This document shows, in pieces, positions 1 to 7,274 of a stretch of 10,000 nt of DNA. Source of the DNA: Nitrospira sp. (GTDB lineage: Bacteria > Nitrospirota > Nitrospiria > Nitrospirales > Nitrospiraceae); the NCBI GenBank assembly GCA_020216985.1, contig JAIWOH010000068.1, positions 1-10,000 of the forward strand, in the 5' to 3' direction. The translations under genes were made by a program, and so were the position numbers. The notes below the pieces were generated by a model, which was not told where the DNA came from, made no database searches, and saw nothing but the letters and a program-made list of their open reading frames with translations. The first letter of the stretch is position 1. The number at the start of each line of letters is the position of its first letter.

Positions 1-2258
1 GGTTCAATCTGTACGTCTCCGGCCCCGTCGGAACGGGAAAGGGCACGCTCGTCCGGCAGATGGCGAAACGGGTGGCTCAAGCGTCCCCCGCTCCATCCGA
101 TTGGTGCTACGTCAACAACTTCCAGGACCCGTCCCGTCCCGTCTGTCTCGCGCTTCCGGCCGGTCAAGGGACGTCGTTTAAGCGGGCCATGGGAGACTTC
201 ATCGAAGGGTTGCGGCGCGAGATTCCCTCGGTCTTCGAGAGCAAGAAATATCTCGACGCCAAAGCCAAGTTGCAGGAAGACGTCGACTCCAAAAAGAAAG
301 CGCTCTTTCAGGAATTGACCGAGCTCAGCCGGAGCCGTGGATTCGGCTTTGAGGAAACGCCGGTCGGATTTGGGATCGTCCCTCTCAAGGCCGGCCGCCC
401 CATGACGGAGGCCGACCTTGAGTCGTTGACCGAGGAGGAACGGCGCGACCTCGACGAGCGTCGCAAAATCCTGGAAGGAGAAATTCGCGATTTTCACGTG
501 CGCGTCCATGGTCTGGACAGAGAAGCCGAACACCAGCTCCGCCACCTCGACCGTCAAGTGGTGATGAACGTCTTGGAAGGCCGCTACGACGCGCTGCGTC
601 GGGCCTACCAGGATCGGCCGGCGGTGGCCGCCTATCTGGAACGGGTGCGGCACGACATCATTCACCATTACAAGGACTTCCTCGCCCCCGAAAAGCCACC
701 CTTTCCAATCCCGGGGTTTGAATTCCGCCGGCCCGATCTGACGCGCTATCTCGTCAACGTGATCGTGGAGCATGACCCCCACGGCGGCGCGCCCGTCGTC
801 GACGAATCCCATCCGACCTACTCGAACCTTATCGGAAAAATCGAGCGGCGGGCGCAGATGGGCGTCATGTACACGGACTTCACCGAGATTCGGGCCGGCG
901 CCGTCCTGTTCGCCAACGGCGGCTATTTGATCGTCAATGCGCTGGACCTTCTTCGCCAACCCTTCTCATGGGACGCATTGAAGCGGGTGATTAAAACGGG
1001 GGAAGTGAAAATCGAAGACCCCGGAGAATTTTACGGCTTCTCGGCGGCGGGATTAAAACCTGAGCCCATCCCCGTCAACGTGAAAGTCATCCTGGTCGGC
1101 CCGCCCGTTCTGTACTCGCTTCTCCAAACCTATGAGGAAGGTTTCGGCAAACTCTTCAAGGTCAAAGCGGACTTCGACACCGACGTCGCGCGCGACGATC
1201 GGGAAGATCGGCTCTACGCCCGCTTCATCGCCAAACTGTGCCGAGAGGAAGGCCTGCCTCATTTCGGCGCCGATGCGGTGGCCGAGGTGATCCGGCAGGG
1301 TCTGCGGCTCGCCGAACGAAGGGATCGGCTGTCGCTTCGGTTGAGCTTGGTAAGCGATCTCGTCCGCGAAGCCGGCTATTGGGCCGAGAAAGCGGGACGT
1401 TCGTCGGTCACACAAGCGGACGTCGAGGCCGCCGTCGCTCATAAACGGTACCGCTCGAACCTGACCGAGCAATGGATCCAGGACGAGATCAAGGAAGGCA
1501 CCTTGATGGTGGACGTGGATGGCGAGGTCGTGGGGCAGGTCAACGGCCTGTCCGTTCATCAGCTCGGGGATTACTCGTTCGGACGCCCGACCCGTATCAC
1601 GGCTCGAACCTACGTCGGCACCAAGGGTGTGATCGACATTCAGCGAGAAGCCGAACTGGCTGGGACGATCCACAGCAAAGGAGTGCTGACCTTGGCCGGC
1701 TACCTGGCAGGGAAATTCGCCGGTTCTCATCCGCTCGCAATGACCGCCTCGTTGACCTTCGAGCAAACCTATTCCGAGGTGGAAGGAGACAGTGCTGCCG
1801 TAGCCGAATTGGTCGCGATCCTCTCCAGCCTGGCCGACCTGCCGGTTCGCCAATGGTTGGCCGTCACCGGCTCGGTCAACCAACTGGGAGAAATCCAGCC
1901 CATCGGCGGGGTAAACGAGAAGATCGAAGGATTCTTCGAGTCCTGTTTGCGCAGAGGATTAACGGGCAAGCAGGGCGTGATCATCCCGGCCCGCAACACC
2001 AAGCACCTGGCGCTTCGCCGCGACGTCGTGGAGGCCGCCGAAGCGGGCCGCTTCGCCGTCTACGCGGTGAACACGATCGATGAAGCGGTGGAGCTGCTCA
2101 CCGGCATCCCAGCCGGCGAACGGGGGCTCGACGGACTCTATCCGCCCGATACCGTCTTCGGTCGCGCCGCTCGGCGCCTCGAAGAAATGGCGAACGCCGT
2201 CGCCCGGTGGACGGAAGGGCAAGAAGAGAGCGGAGATTCTCTCATCACGGAGCCGTGA
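1..2258 (+). CDS. LonB-like ATP-dependent serine protease (AAA_32 plus Lon proteolytic domain), 5' partial
   Basis: The product is a cytoplasmic AAA+ protease of the LonB-like/YcbZ type, which would unfold and degrade proteins using ATP. The reading frame is open from base 3, ahead of the ATG at 60. Those upstream codons give a Walker A loop, GPVGTGKGT, so the gene starts outside the window and 60 is not the true start. Numbering from the ATG at 60, a charged helical insert spans about residues 60-200, typical of this family. A Walker B-like strand, GGYLIVNALD, lies near 288-296, with Asn293 where an acid might be expected. A sensor-2 helix region, RLSLRLSLVSDLVREAGYWA, follows. The C-terminal protease domain has the Ser-Lys dyad: Ser578 in EGDSAA and Lys621 in GGVNEKIEGFF. 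Their 43-residue spacing equals that of E. coli Lon (679/722). The dyad is intact and the frame unbroken, so the protein should be active. The next gene is 222 bases downstream and probably a separate unit. Confidence 0.93.
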   Translation, partial: FNLYVSGPVGTGKGTLVRQMAKRVAQASPAPSDWCYVNNFQDPSRPVCLALPAGQGTSFKRAMGDFIEGLRREIPSVFESKKYLDAKAKLQEDVDSKKKALFQELTELSRSRGFGFEETPVGFGIVPLKAGRPMTEADLESLTEEERRDLDERRKILEGEIRDFHVRVHGLDREAEHQLRHLDRQVVMNVLEGRYDALRRAYQDRPAVAAYLERVRHDIIHHYKDFLAPEKPPFPIPGFEFRRPDLTRYLVNVIVEHDPHGGAPVVDESHPTYSNLIGKIERRAQMGVMYTDFTEIRAGAVLFANGGYLIVNALDLLRQPFSWDALKRVIKTGEVKIEDPGEFYGFSAAGLKPEPIPVNVKVILVGPPVLYSLLQTYEEGFGKLFKVKADFDTDVARDDREDRLYARFIAKLCREEGLPHFGADAVAEVIRQGLRLAERRDRLSLRLSLVSDLVREAGYWAEKAGRSSVTQADVEAAVAHKRYRSNLTEQWIQDEIKEGTLMVDVDGEVVGQVNGLSVHQLGDYSFGRPTRITARTYVGTKGVIDIQREAELAGTIHSKGVLTLAGYLAGKFAGSHPLAMTASLTFEQTYSEVEGDSAAVAELVAILSSLADLPVRQWLAVTGSVNQLGEIQPIGGVNEKIEGFFESCLRRGLTGKQGVIIPARNTKHLALRRDVVEAAEAGRFAVYAVNTIDEAVELLTGIPAGERGLDGLYPPDTVFGRAARRLEEMANAVARWTEGQEESGDSLITEP

Positions 2259-2480
2259 CCGATCGAACCCATCATAAGGTCGTTTTCACTCCTACAGAGC
2301 CTCGACAGCCCCCTCCTCCCATGAACGGAGATCAGCGCAGGCGGCAGGTCGATCTCGGCGCGCCCCCTCTTCGCCGACTGACTCCCGAACCGCACAGCGG
2401 TTGAGCCGACGGGAAAGCGTCCAGTATCATGGTGGCGAACCCGCGATGGAGCGTGGGCCACCGTACGCATCACGCGCAGA
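2259..2480. other. Intergenic spacer between protease and cytochrome genes
   Basis: This 222-base gap has no convincing gene. It contains a perfect 6-bp inverted repeat with a 3-base loop, AACCGC/GCGGTT (2388-2402), with no T-run after it. A longer imperfect hairpin (2431-2462) sits just upstream of the cytochrome start: GGTGG pairs with CCACC and CCCGCG with CGTGGG, using one G-U pair. I could not find a clear sigma-70 promoter, although one for the cytochrome gene would be expected here. Confidence 0.5.
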
Positions 2481-3785
2481 GTGAATCAAGCAAAGACGAT
2501 CCGCAACATGACCAGGTCCACCAAATGGATATGGAGAAGTCTCATCGGGCTCGCCGTCTTCGGCGGCCTTACCTATCTCTACTACACCGAAGTGAAACCG
2601 GTCGTGATTTTCGGACTCCGATCCGACTATGCCCATGCGATTCCCTACCAGGAAGTTCCTCCAGGCTTGATCAGTTTGAAGGCCGAATCGTGTGGGACAT
2701 GCCATTCCGACATTTACAACGAATGGAAGACCAGCATCCATGCTCAGGCCTACGATGATCCGTTCTTTCAAGCCTACTGGACCAAGGACAAACGGATTTG
2801 GGTCTGTTTGAACTGCCACACCCCGCTTGAAAATCAACAACCCACCTTGATCAAGGCCATCCCGCGCGATCGAGTGGAACGAGCCGTGCAGGAGCCCAAT
2901 CCGCGCTACGATTCCGACTATCAACGGGAAGGAGTAACCTGCGCGGCCTGCCATGTGCGTGACGGGGTCATCCTAGGCCCCTATGAAGACGCCAAGGCCC
3001 CTCATCCGACGAAGTACGATCCGATGTTCCGCACCACGCAGCTCTGCCAACGTTGCCATAGTGTCGTGGGAGGGCCGGCGCAGTTCTACAATGGCGGTCC
3101 CTGCGGCACCTATACCGAGTTCGAAGACGGGTATTGGAGCAAGGAGCGAGGCTATATCTGCCAGACCTGCCACATGCCGGAAATCGAGCGGCCGGTCGCG
3201 GTGGGAGGCCCCGTGCGAACAGGACGGCGGCATCTTTGGCGCGGGGGGCACGACCCAGAGATGCTCAAACGGGCGATCGACGTCAAGATCTCGGCAGAAC
3301 CGGTTGACCCCAAACCGGGCGACCAAGTCCGTGTGACCTTGACCCTCATCAACGCCGGGGCCGGACACAAACTGCCGACCGGCGATCCCGATCGCCACTT
3401 TACAGTCGAGTTCGCGGTGCGCGATCAGGACGGGAGGGTCTTGAAAGATCAGTCCGACACGATGGGACGGTGGATTCTTTGGCAGCCGGCCATCGTCGAA
3501 CTCTACGACAATCGGCTCATGCCCTTGGCCGGCCGTGCGTACACGTTCGAGTATCGATTGCCCCGAGAGGGCGAGAAACAGACCCTATCCATCACGGTGC
3601 GGTATCACATTTTGACGGAACGGCAACATCAAATGCTGATCGACAAGTACGGTCTCACGGCGCCGGCCCCCTATCGCTTCACCTTGTATGAGCAAGAAGT
3701 CCCTCTGACCGGCAACCTCACGGGCTCCCTGGCCGCCTTGGCTCGGACAACTCACCCGGCCTGCTCTGGTTCTGAACAAGGTTGA
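2481..3785 (+). CDS. Membrane-anchored pentaheme cytochrome c (cytochrome c554-like)
   Basis: This is a periplasmic electron-transfer protein that would carry five covalently bound c-type hemes. Five CXXCH motifs are visible, numbered from the GTG at 2481: CGTCH (71-75), CLNCH (109-113), CAACH (154-158), CQRCH (189-193) and CQTCH (227-231). A single hydrophobic segment at about residues 17-35 follows basic residues and is an uncleaved signal anchor or signal peptide. The context of the first heme, with a W..SIHA.AY..PFF motif after it, resembles the cytochrome c554 fold. After the last heme come His251 and His257, possible distal ligands. A roughly 140-residue beta-rich C-terminal domain follows, containing GAGHKLPTG with His296. 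The in-frame ATG at 2508 is an equally good start and gives a tidier signal sequence; neither has a clear ribosome-binding site. Electron donor and acceptor are unknown, and no oxidase, reductase or cytochrome maturation gene lies beside it. Confidence 0.9.
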   Translation: MNQAKTIRNMTRSTKWIWRSLIGLAVFGGLTYLYYTEVKPVVIFGLRSDYAHAIPYQEVPPGLISLKAESCGTCHSDIYNEWKTSIHAQAYDDPFFQAYWTKDKRIWVCLNCHTPLENQQPTLIKAIPRDRVERAVQEPNPRYDSDYQREGVTCAACHVRDGVILGPYEDAKAPHPTKYDPMFRTTQLCQRCHSVVGGPAQFYNGGPCGTYTEFEDGYWSKERGYICQTCHMPEIERPVAVGGPVRTGRRHLWRGGHDPEMLKRAIDVKISAEPVDPKPGDQVRVTLTLINAGAGHKLPTGDPDRHFTVEFAVRDQDGRVLKDQSDTMGRWILWQPAIVELYDNRLMPLAGRAYTFEYRLPREGEKQTLSITVRYHILTERQHQMLIDKYGLTAPAPYRFTLYEQEVPLTGNLTGSLAALARTTHPACSGSEQG

Positions 3786-3836
3786 CGTGATCATCATCTC
3801 GGAATCGGCGTTCGGCCGCTCCTCTCGCCGACCCCT

Positions 3837-4853
3837 TCATTCCATGGTCAGCACCACGCGAAACCGGGCCTTTCCGCTCAGCATCCGATCATAGGCCGCA
3901 GGAGCCTGTTCCAGCGGGAACGACTCGACGATCGGGCGGATGCCGGTCAACGCGCAAAAATTAAGCGCGTCCTCCGAATCACGGGCGCTGCCCGACGGCC
4001 ATCCTTGAATCGTCCGACGAGCGCTGATCAGTTGGATCGGGGTCATGGTCATGGGATCGGCCGATGCACCAAGGACGATCAACTTGCCGCCGACCGCCAA
4101 GCCGTCGATCATCTCCGACATCGCTTTGCCGCTTGGAGCCGTCGCCAGAATCACGGCGGCGCCCCCAAGACTCGCCAGCTCCTTGGCCGGATCGGTCGTT
4201 TCGGCATCCACGTAGCGCTCGGCCCCCAGCTTCACGGCGAGTTCGGCCTTGTCCGCCCCTCGCCCGATGGCCACCGTATGAAAGCCCATCTTGTCGGCAA
4301 ACTGCACGCCAAGATGCCCCAAACCTCCCACTCCTTGGACGGCGACCAGATCGCCCGCCTTGGCCCCGCTGTGACGCAAACTGTTGAACGTGGTGATCCC
4401 GGCGCACAGAATCGGCGCGGCTTCGGTGGGAGTCAGCGCGTCCGGGATTGCAGCCAACGCCTCGGTGCGCGCGATCAAATACTCGGCATACCCTCCATCT
4501 TCATGAAAGCCGGTCACGATGAAATTCTTGCAGCCGAGGAAATCACCTCGACGGCAAGGTGTGCAGTGGCCGCAATGTCCCCCGTGCCACCCGACGCCGA
4601 CACGTTGGCCCTTTTCCCAGGCCACCACTCCGGCGCCCACCGCGTCGATCACGCCCGCCACCTCATGGCCCGTGACACGCGGATAGTGCAGTCCCGGCCA
4701 ATAGCCTTCTTTGACGAACAGATCGCTATGGCAAACCCCGCAGGCTTGCACTTTGACGCGGACGGTATTAGGTCCGGGTTCCGGCACCGGCCGCCGTACG
4801 AGTTGGAACGGACCTCCAGGCTCGGCGATTTGCACGGCCGTCATTTGGGTCAT
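3837..4853 (-). CDS. Zinc-dependent medium-chain alcohol dehydrogenase
   Basis: This is a cytoplasmic oxidoreductase of the zinc MDR superfamily, closest in motifs to the YahK/AdhA/cinnamyl-alcohol-dehydrogenase-like group, interconverting alcohols and aldehydes with NAD(P)H. With the ATG at 4853 it has 338 residues, the usual length. Catalytic zinc ligands are Cys41 (ACGVCHSD), His63-Glu64 (VTGHEVAG) and Cys150 (ILCAGIT). Structural zinc ligands are Cys94, Cys97, Cys100 and Cys108. The nucleotide-binding Rossmann loop is GVGGLG at 174-179. The segment after the second strand, IGRGADK, has basic residues that could favour NADP(H), but this is not certain. An upstream in-frame GTG at 4904 exists, but the start at 4853 is chosen because AAGGAGG lies 5 bases before it. 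The substrate cannot be told from sequence. It ends tail to tail with the cytochrome gene, 51 bases apart. Confidence 0.95.
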   Translation of the reverse strand: MTQMTAVQIAEPGGPFQLVRRPVPEPGPNTVRVKVQACGVCHSDLFVKEGYWPGLHYPRVTGHEVAGVIDAVGAGVVAWEKGQRVGVGWHGGHCGHCTPCRRGDFLGCKNFIVTGFHEDGGYAEYLIARTEALAAIPDALTPTEAAPILCAGITTFNSLRHSGAKAGDLVAVQGVGGLGHLGVQFADKMGFHTVAIGRGADKAELAVKLGAERYVDAETTDPAKELASLGGAAVILATAPSGKAMSEMIDGLAVGGKLIVLGASADPMTMTPIQLISARRTIQGWPSGSARDSEDALNFCALTGIRPIVESFPLEQAPAAYDRMLSGKARFRVVLTME

Positions 4854-4858
4854 CGGCG

Positions 4859-4865
4859 CCTCCTT
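4859..4865 (-). promoter_or_regulatory. Ribosome-binding site of the alcohol dehydrogenase
   Basis: On the minus strand this reads AAGGAGG, a near-perfect Shine-Dalgarno sequence, 5 bases before the ATG at 4853. It decides the start codon against the longer frame that could begin at 4904. Confidence 0.85.
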
Positions 4866-4903
4866 GTCTACCTCTACCGACCGGTCCGTTTCTGAAAATT
4901 TCA

Positions 4904-4920
4904 CCGCCGCGACGCGGCGG
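4904..4920. repeat. Perfect 8-bp inverted repeat with one-base centre upstream of the dehydrogenase
   Basis: CCGCCGCG and CGCGGCGG are separated by a single base. In RNA it would fold as a 6-7 bp GC stem with a 3-5 base loop, roughly 50 bases before the dehydrogenase ATG. It may be an operator or leader hairpin. The minus strand continues TGAAATTTTC, which is not a proper terminator T-run. Confidence 0.5.
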
Positions 4921-5115
4921 CTATCATCTTCTCCGACACATCCATCTCCGTCTCCATCCCTCGCCCGGCCCTCGCCTCATGATCACATGATCGGAAGGGA
5001 CACGGATTTCTCCCGCCCGATACATTGAGACTCTTTGGATCGGCGACCGAGCCCGCCATTCAGAAGCGGCAGATTGACTCTCGTCGAAATACGATGCCGA
5101 TGGAGAAAATGGAAC

Positions 5116-5149
5116 CGGCCGACAAGACCCCCTCGTCTTGTTTCGGCCG
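5116..5149 (-). terminator. Probable rho-independent terminator of the repeat-protein gene
   Basis: Directly after the stop codon at 5150-5152, the minus strand forms a stem of CGGCCG plus ACAAGAC (13 bp, with a two-base AA bulge) closed by a GAGGGG loop. It continues GGTTCCATTTT, so the T-run is short and displaced by about six bases. Stem strength and position favour a terminator, though the weak T-tract leaves some doubt. Confidence 0.6.
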
Positions 5150-5584
5150 TCAGTGGCGCAATGATTGATCGCGCCCGCAAGTGAGCTCCGCCAACATCCG
5201 TTGCCCCTCCGTGGCGTCGGAGGGAATGCGCGCCAGACAGGCTTCCAGTGAATCGCCGACTGTTCCCGCCGAGGCACGGTCGCCGCTTTTGGCAACGGCC
5301 GTCCCGACGATACTCTGTCGGAGCTCTTCACTCTCCCGACAGTTCTGCTCCGCGACCAGTCTGGCTCCCTCGCTGGAATCGGCCGGAATCCGAGCCAAAC
5401 ACCCTTCCAAGGTATCCGACAACGCTTTAGGCCTCGTTTCGGGAGCCGCATCGGCGGTTGCCGGCGCCGATGGACCGCCCGATGCCTGCTGCATCGCCGA
5501 CCGTTCAAGCATACAGCCGACTCCTGCTCCGACGAAACACGCGAGACCGATGAATCCGATTCCTCTCAGTATCCTGTTCTTCAT
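5150..5584 (-). CDS. Small exported protein with a duplicated two-cysteine module, possible lipoprotein
   Basis: I do not recognise a named family. The 144-residue product has basic residues, a hydrophobic segment (about 9-23) and then Cys24 in AGVGC, so it is exported. A lipoprotein is possible, but glycine at the -3 position makes the lipobox atypical. After a low-complexity Ala/Ser/Pro linker (about 30-50) come two tandem copies of a 36-residue module (55-90 and 109-144), identical at 18 of 36 positions. Each contains LE(G/A)CLARIP and a second cysteine exactly 20 residues after the first: Cys62/Cys82 and Cys116/Cys136. The spacing suggests one disulfide per module in the periplasm. The start at 5584 is supported by AAAGGAA 7 bases upstream; the frame could extend to 5623 but that adds a charged, non-signal-like N-terminus. 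It is transcribed away from the HlyD gene and followed by its own terminator, so it is probably monocistronic. Function unknown. Confidence 0.8.
   Translation of the reverse strand: MKNRILRGIGFIGLACFVGAGVGCMLERSAMQQASGGPSAPATADAAPETRPKALSDTLEGCLARIPADSSEGARLVAEQNCRESEELRQSIVGTAVAKSGDRASAGTVGDSLEACLARIPSDATEGQRMLAELTCGRDQSLRH
5153..5260 (-). repeat. Second copy of the two-cysteine protein module (residues 109-144)
   Basis: This copy encodes the C-terminal module with Cys116 and Cys136. It aligns without gaps to residues 55-90, with 18 of 36 identities, including LARIP, EG and the arginine and cysteines of the core. Confidence 0.75.
5315..5422 (-). repeat. First copy of the two-cysteine protein module (residues 55-90)
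   Basis: This copy encodes the N-proximal module with Cys62 and Cys82. It is separated from the second copy by an 18-residue linker. The divergence between copies indicates an old duplication rather than a recent one. Confidence 0.75.
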
Positions 5585-5591
5585 GGGGATA

Positions 5592-5598
5592 TTCCTTT
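5592..5598 (-). promoter_or_regulatory. Ribosome-binding site of the repeat protein
   Basis: AAAGGAA on the minus strand lies 7 bases upstream of the ATG at 5584. It supports that start rather than the upstream one at 5623. Confidence 0.6.
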
Positions 5599-5648
5599 CC
5601 TTCCGCCTTCTGGAGCACGACAATGAGCGAGCATCTTGATGGCGCCCC

Positions 5649-5677
5649 TATATAGCGAAGTCTCCGTCATGGCGCAA
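5649..5677 (-). promoter_or_regulatory. Candidate sigma-70 promoter of the repeat protein
   Basis: On the minus strand, TTGCGC (5672-5677) and TATATA (5649-5654) are separated by 17 bases, the optimal spacing. Each hexamer matches the consensus only partly (3/6 and 4/6). The predicted transcript would have a leader of about 55-60 bases. Confidence 0.35.
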
Positions 5678-5700
5678 GCAACATTATCAGCAAGAGGCTC

Positions 5701-5734
5701 ATGGATCTGGGGAGTCGAGCTCTCCAGATTCCAT
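5701..5734 (+). promoter_or_regulatory. 14-bp hairpin at the start of the HlyD gene
   Basis: The left arm (5701-5714) pairs with the right arm (5720-5734) around a TCGAG loop. There are 14 pairs, one of them G-U, and one bulged base. The right arm ends inside the ATG at 5733. The only purine-rich Shine-Dalgarno-like stretch nearby, GGGGAG (5709-5714), is buried in the stem. It may act as a translational control element or as an operator. Confidence 0.45.
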
Positions 5735-7232
5735 GGAGATGGTGTATAGTAATGAGGCACCTCTGGACGAAGCAGAGTATTTCACGGAGAACAGGACAAG
5801 CGTGGCGCGTTTGCACCTCGGCAATTCTCTTCGTTCCCTGGCTCCCGGCGAATCCGATCCCGACGGGATCTCCATTGACGAACTGATCGTTTCGACCAAA
5901 CTGCAATCCTGGGAAAATGCGCAGCTTCCGATCAAATGGAGGTTTTCCGCCCGTCTGCCGTTTTTTTTGGTCCTCTTGTTCATTCTTACCGTCATGTTCG
6001 TTCCTTGGACACAGACAGTGACCGTCACCGGCCAAATCTCGGCCTACACACCTTACGAACGTCCCCAGGAAATCGAGGCTCAAATCACCGGCCGCCTGAA
6101 AAAATGGCATGTGTTCGAAGGGGATCAGGTCAAGCAGGGCGACCTGATCCTCGAGCTGGACGACACCGACCCCAACTTCCTGTCGCCGGACCTCTTGACG
6201 TTTCTGGAACAGCGGAAACAGGCGTTGGAAAAGACGAAAATGGCGGCCTTGGCGCGGGTCGCTCAACTCGACAAACGGATCGGAGAGATGCGGAACCTGC
6301 TGAACGCCGCCGTTCCTTCGGCTGAAGCGCGGGTGACCGAAGCGGAAAGCAAGGTGCGGGAGGCACGACAGAGGGTCGAAGCCGCCAAGATCGCCGCCAT
6401 GACGGCGAACTTGAACTTGGAACGGCACAAGCAACTGGCGAAGAGAGGGTTGGTATCCGAGCGGGAGGTGGAACTGGCCATCCAGACCGATATCGCCGGT
6501 CGAGCCGATCTGGAAGGGGCCCAGGCGAACCTTCAGGCCGCGGAGCAGGCCATGAAATCGCTCGGCTTCGGCCGCGACCAAGTCAGCGCCGAAATGCTGC
6601 AGCGGCTGCTCGACGCGGAGGCGGCTCGCGATGCGTCGGTGCTGGAAGCGGCCAGAGTGGAGGACCAGCTTGCCGACGTCCTCCTACGGCTTTCGAACGC
6701 CGAGCAACGTCGCTACGCCGGCAAAATCACGGCGCCGGCCGACGGGACCGTCGTCAAGATGGCCAAGGTCGGCGCGGGAGAAACCGTCCGGCAGGGCGAT
6801 ACCCTGGTTCTCATTGCTCCCACCAGTTTCGACAGGGCCATCGAGATGACCGCGGACGGGTTGGACGCGCCGCTGTTGAACGTGGGCCGCAAGGTCAAGC
6901 TCCTCTTTTATGGGATCCCGGCCATTCCCCTGCCGGCCTGGCCCGAATTGATGGCCGGCACCTACGACGGCGTGATCAAGGTGGTCGATCAAGTCGACGA
7001 CGGCAGGGGCAACTACCGGTTTTGGGTCGTTCCCGATCCCGATGATCGTCCCTGGCCAGACCAATTACACATCCGGCAGGGAACGAAGGTGATGGGTTGG
7101 GTGATCTTGAACCGCGTTCCCTTGTGGTATGAACTCTGGCGCCGGTTTAATCTCTTCCCGCCCGATTACGAGGAGCGATCGCACACATTGCTCGACACGT
7201 TGTTGCCCAAGGCGTGGAAAGTCGCGAAATAA
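5733..7232 (+). CDS. HlyD-family membrane fusion (periplasmic adaptor) protein
   Basis: This protein would bridge an inner-membrane exporter and an outer-membrane TolC channel in type I secretion or efflux. In the 499-residue product, about 75 cytoplasmic residues precede a single transmembrane helix (about 76-92). The first half of a biotinyl-lipoyl fold follows (about 108-145, with EIEAQITGRLKKWHVFEGDQ), then a long alpha-helical hairpin rich in Ala, Glu and Arg (about 155-325). The second lipoyl half is at about 326-362, with ITAPADGTVVKMAKVGAGE. A beta-barrel/membrane-proximal region and a C-terminal tail complete it. The start is uncertain: the ATG at 5733 has no well-placed ribosome-binding site, whereas the GTG at 5802 has AGGA 5 bases upstream and would remove 23 residues. 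It is convergent with the ABC gene, 42 bases away, and so is not co-transcribed with it. The cargo is unknown. Confidence 0.9.
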   Translation: MEMVYSNEAPLDEAEYFTENRTSVARLHLGNSLRSLAPGESDPDGISIDELIVSTKLQSWENAQLPIKWRFSARLPFFLVLLFILTVMFVPWTQTVTVTGQISAYTPYERPQEIEAQITGRLKKWHVFEGDQVKQGDLILELDDTDPNFLSPDLLTFLEQRKQALEKTKMAALARVAQLDKRIGEMRNLLNAAVPSAEARVTEAESKVREARQRVEAAKIAAMTANLNLERHKQLAKRGLVSEREVELAIQTDIAGRADLEGAQANLQAAEQAMKSLGFGRDQVSAEMLQRLLDAEAARDASVLEAARVEDQLADVLLRLSNAEQRRYAGKITAPADGTVVKMAKVGAGETVRQGDTLVLIAPTSFDRAIEMTADGLDAPLLNVGRKVKLLFYGIPAIPLPAWPELMAGTYDGVIKVVDQVDDGRGNYRFWVVPDPDDRPWPDQLHIRQGTKVMGWVILNRVPLWYELWRRFNLFPPDYEERSHTLLDTLLPKAWKVAK

Positions 7233-7274
7233 CGTTCCGCCGCCTCCGAACCGTCCGCGCCGCGCCGTCTTTCT

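Larger units (their letters stand above)
4854..5115. other. Leader and intergenic region upstream of the alcohol dehydrogenase
   Basis: No convincing gene lies here; the open frames crossing it are antisense or shadow frames with no recognisable domain. It holds the dehydrogenase ribosome-binding site, a GC-rich 17-base palindrome (4904-4920), and a tandem direct repeat CATGATCA/CATGATCG (4978-4993). A promoter for the dehydrogenase is expected because a terminator closes the gene upstream, but no strong -35/-10 pair was recognised. Confidence 0.5.

Noticed and set aside
1053..1883. 276-codon open frame antisense to the Lon-type protease
   Set aside because: It lies wholly inside a clearly conserved gene on the other strand, shows no domain or start signal, and is explained by GC-rich codon bias.
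2388..2402. AACCGC/GCGGTT hairpin as terminator of the protease gene
   Set aside because: It is a short stem 130 bases past the stop with no T-run.
3805..3831. Inverted repeat TCGGCG/CGCCGA between the convergent cytochrome and dehydrogenase genes, as a bidirectional terminator
   Set aside because: The stem is only 6 bp with a 15-base loop, and neither strand has a T-run, so it is too weak to call.
4005..4895. 296-codon open frame antisense to the alcohol dehydrogenase
   Set aside because: The dehydrogenase has all its zinc and nucleotide-binding motifs. The antisense product is His/Arg-rich without recognisable motifs.
4924..5508. 194-codon minus-strand frame overlapping the repeat protein in another frame
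   Set aside because: It is Arg-rich, crosses the terminator hairpin and has no ribosome-binding site. The frame with the signal peptide and duplicated module is the real one.
5667..6581. 304-codon minus-strand frame across the HlyD promoter region and 5' half
   Set aside because: It overlaps the well-supported HlyD adaptor and has no signal, motif or ribosome-binding site of its own.
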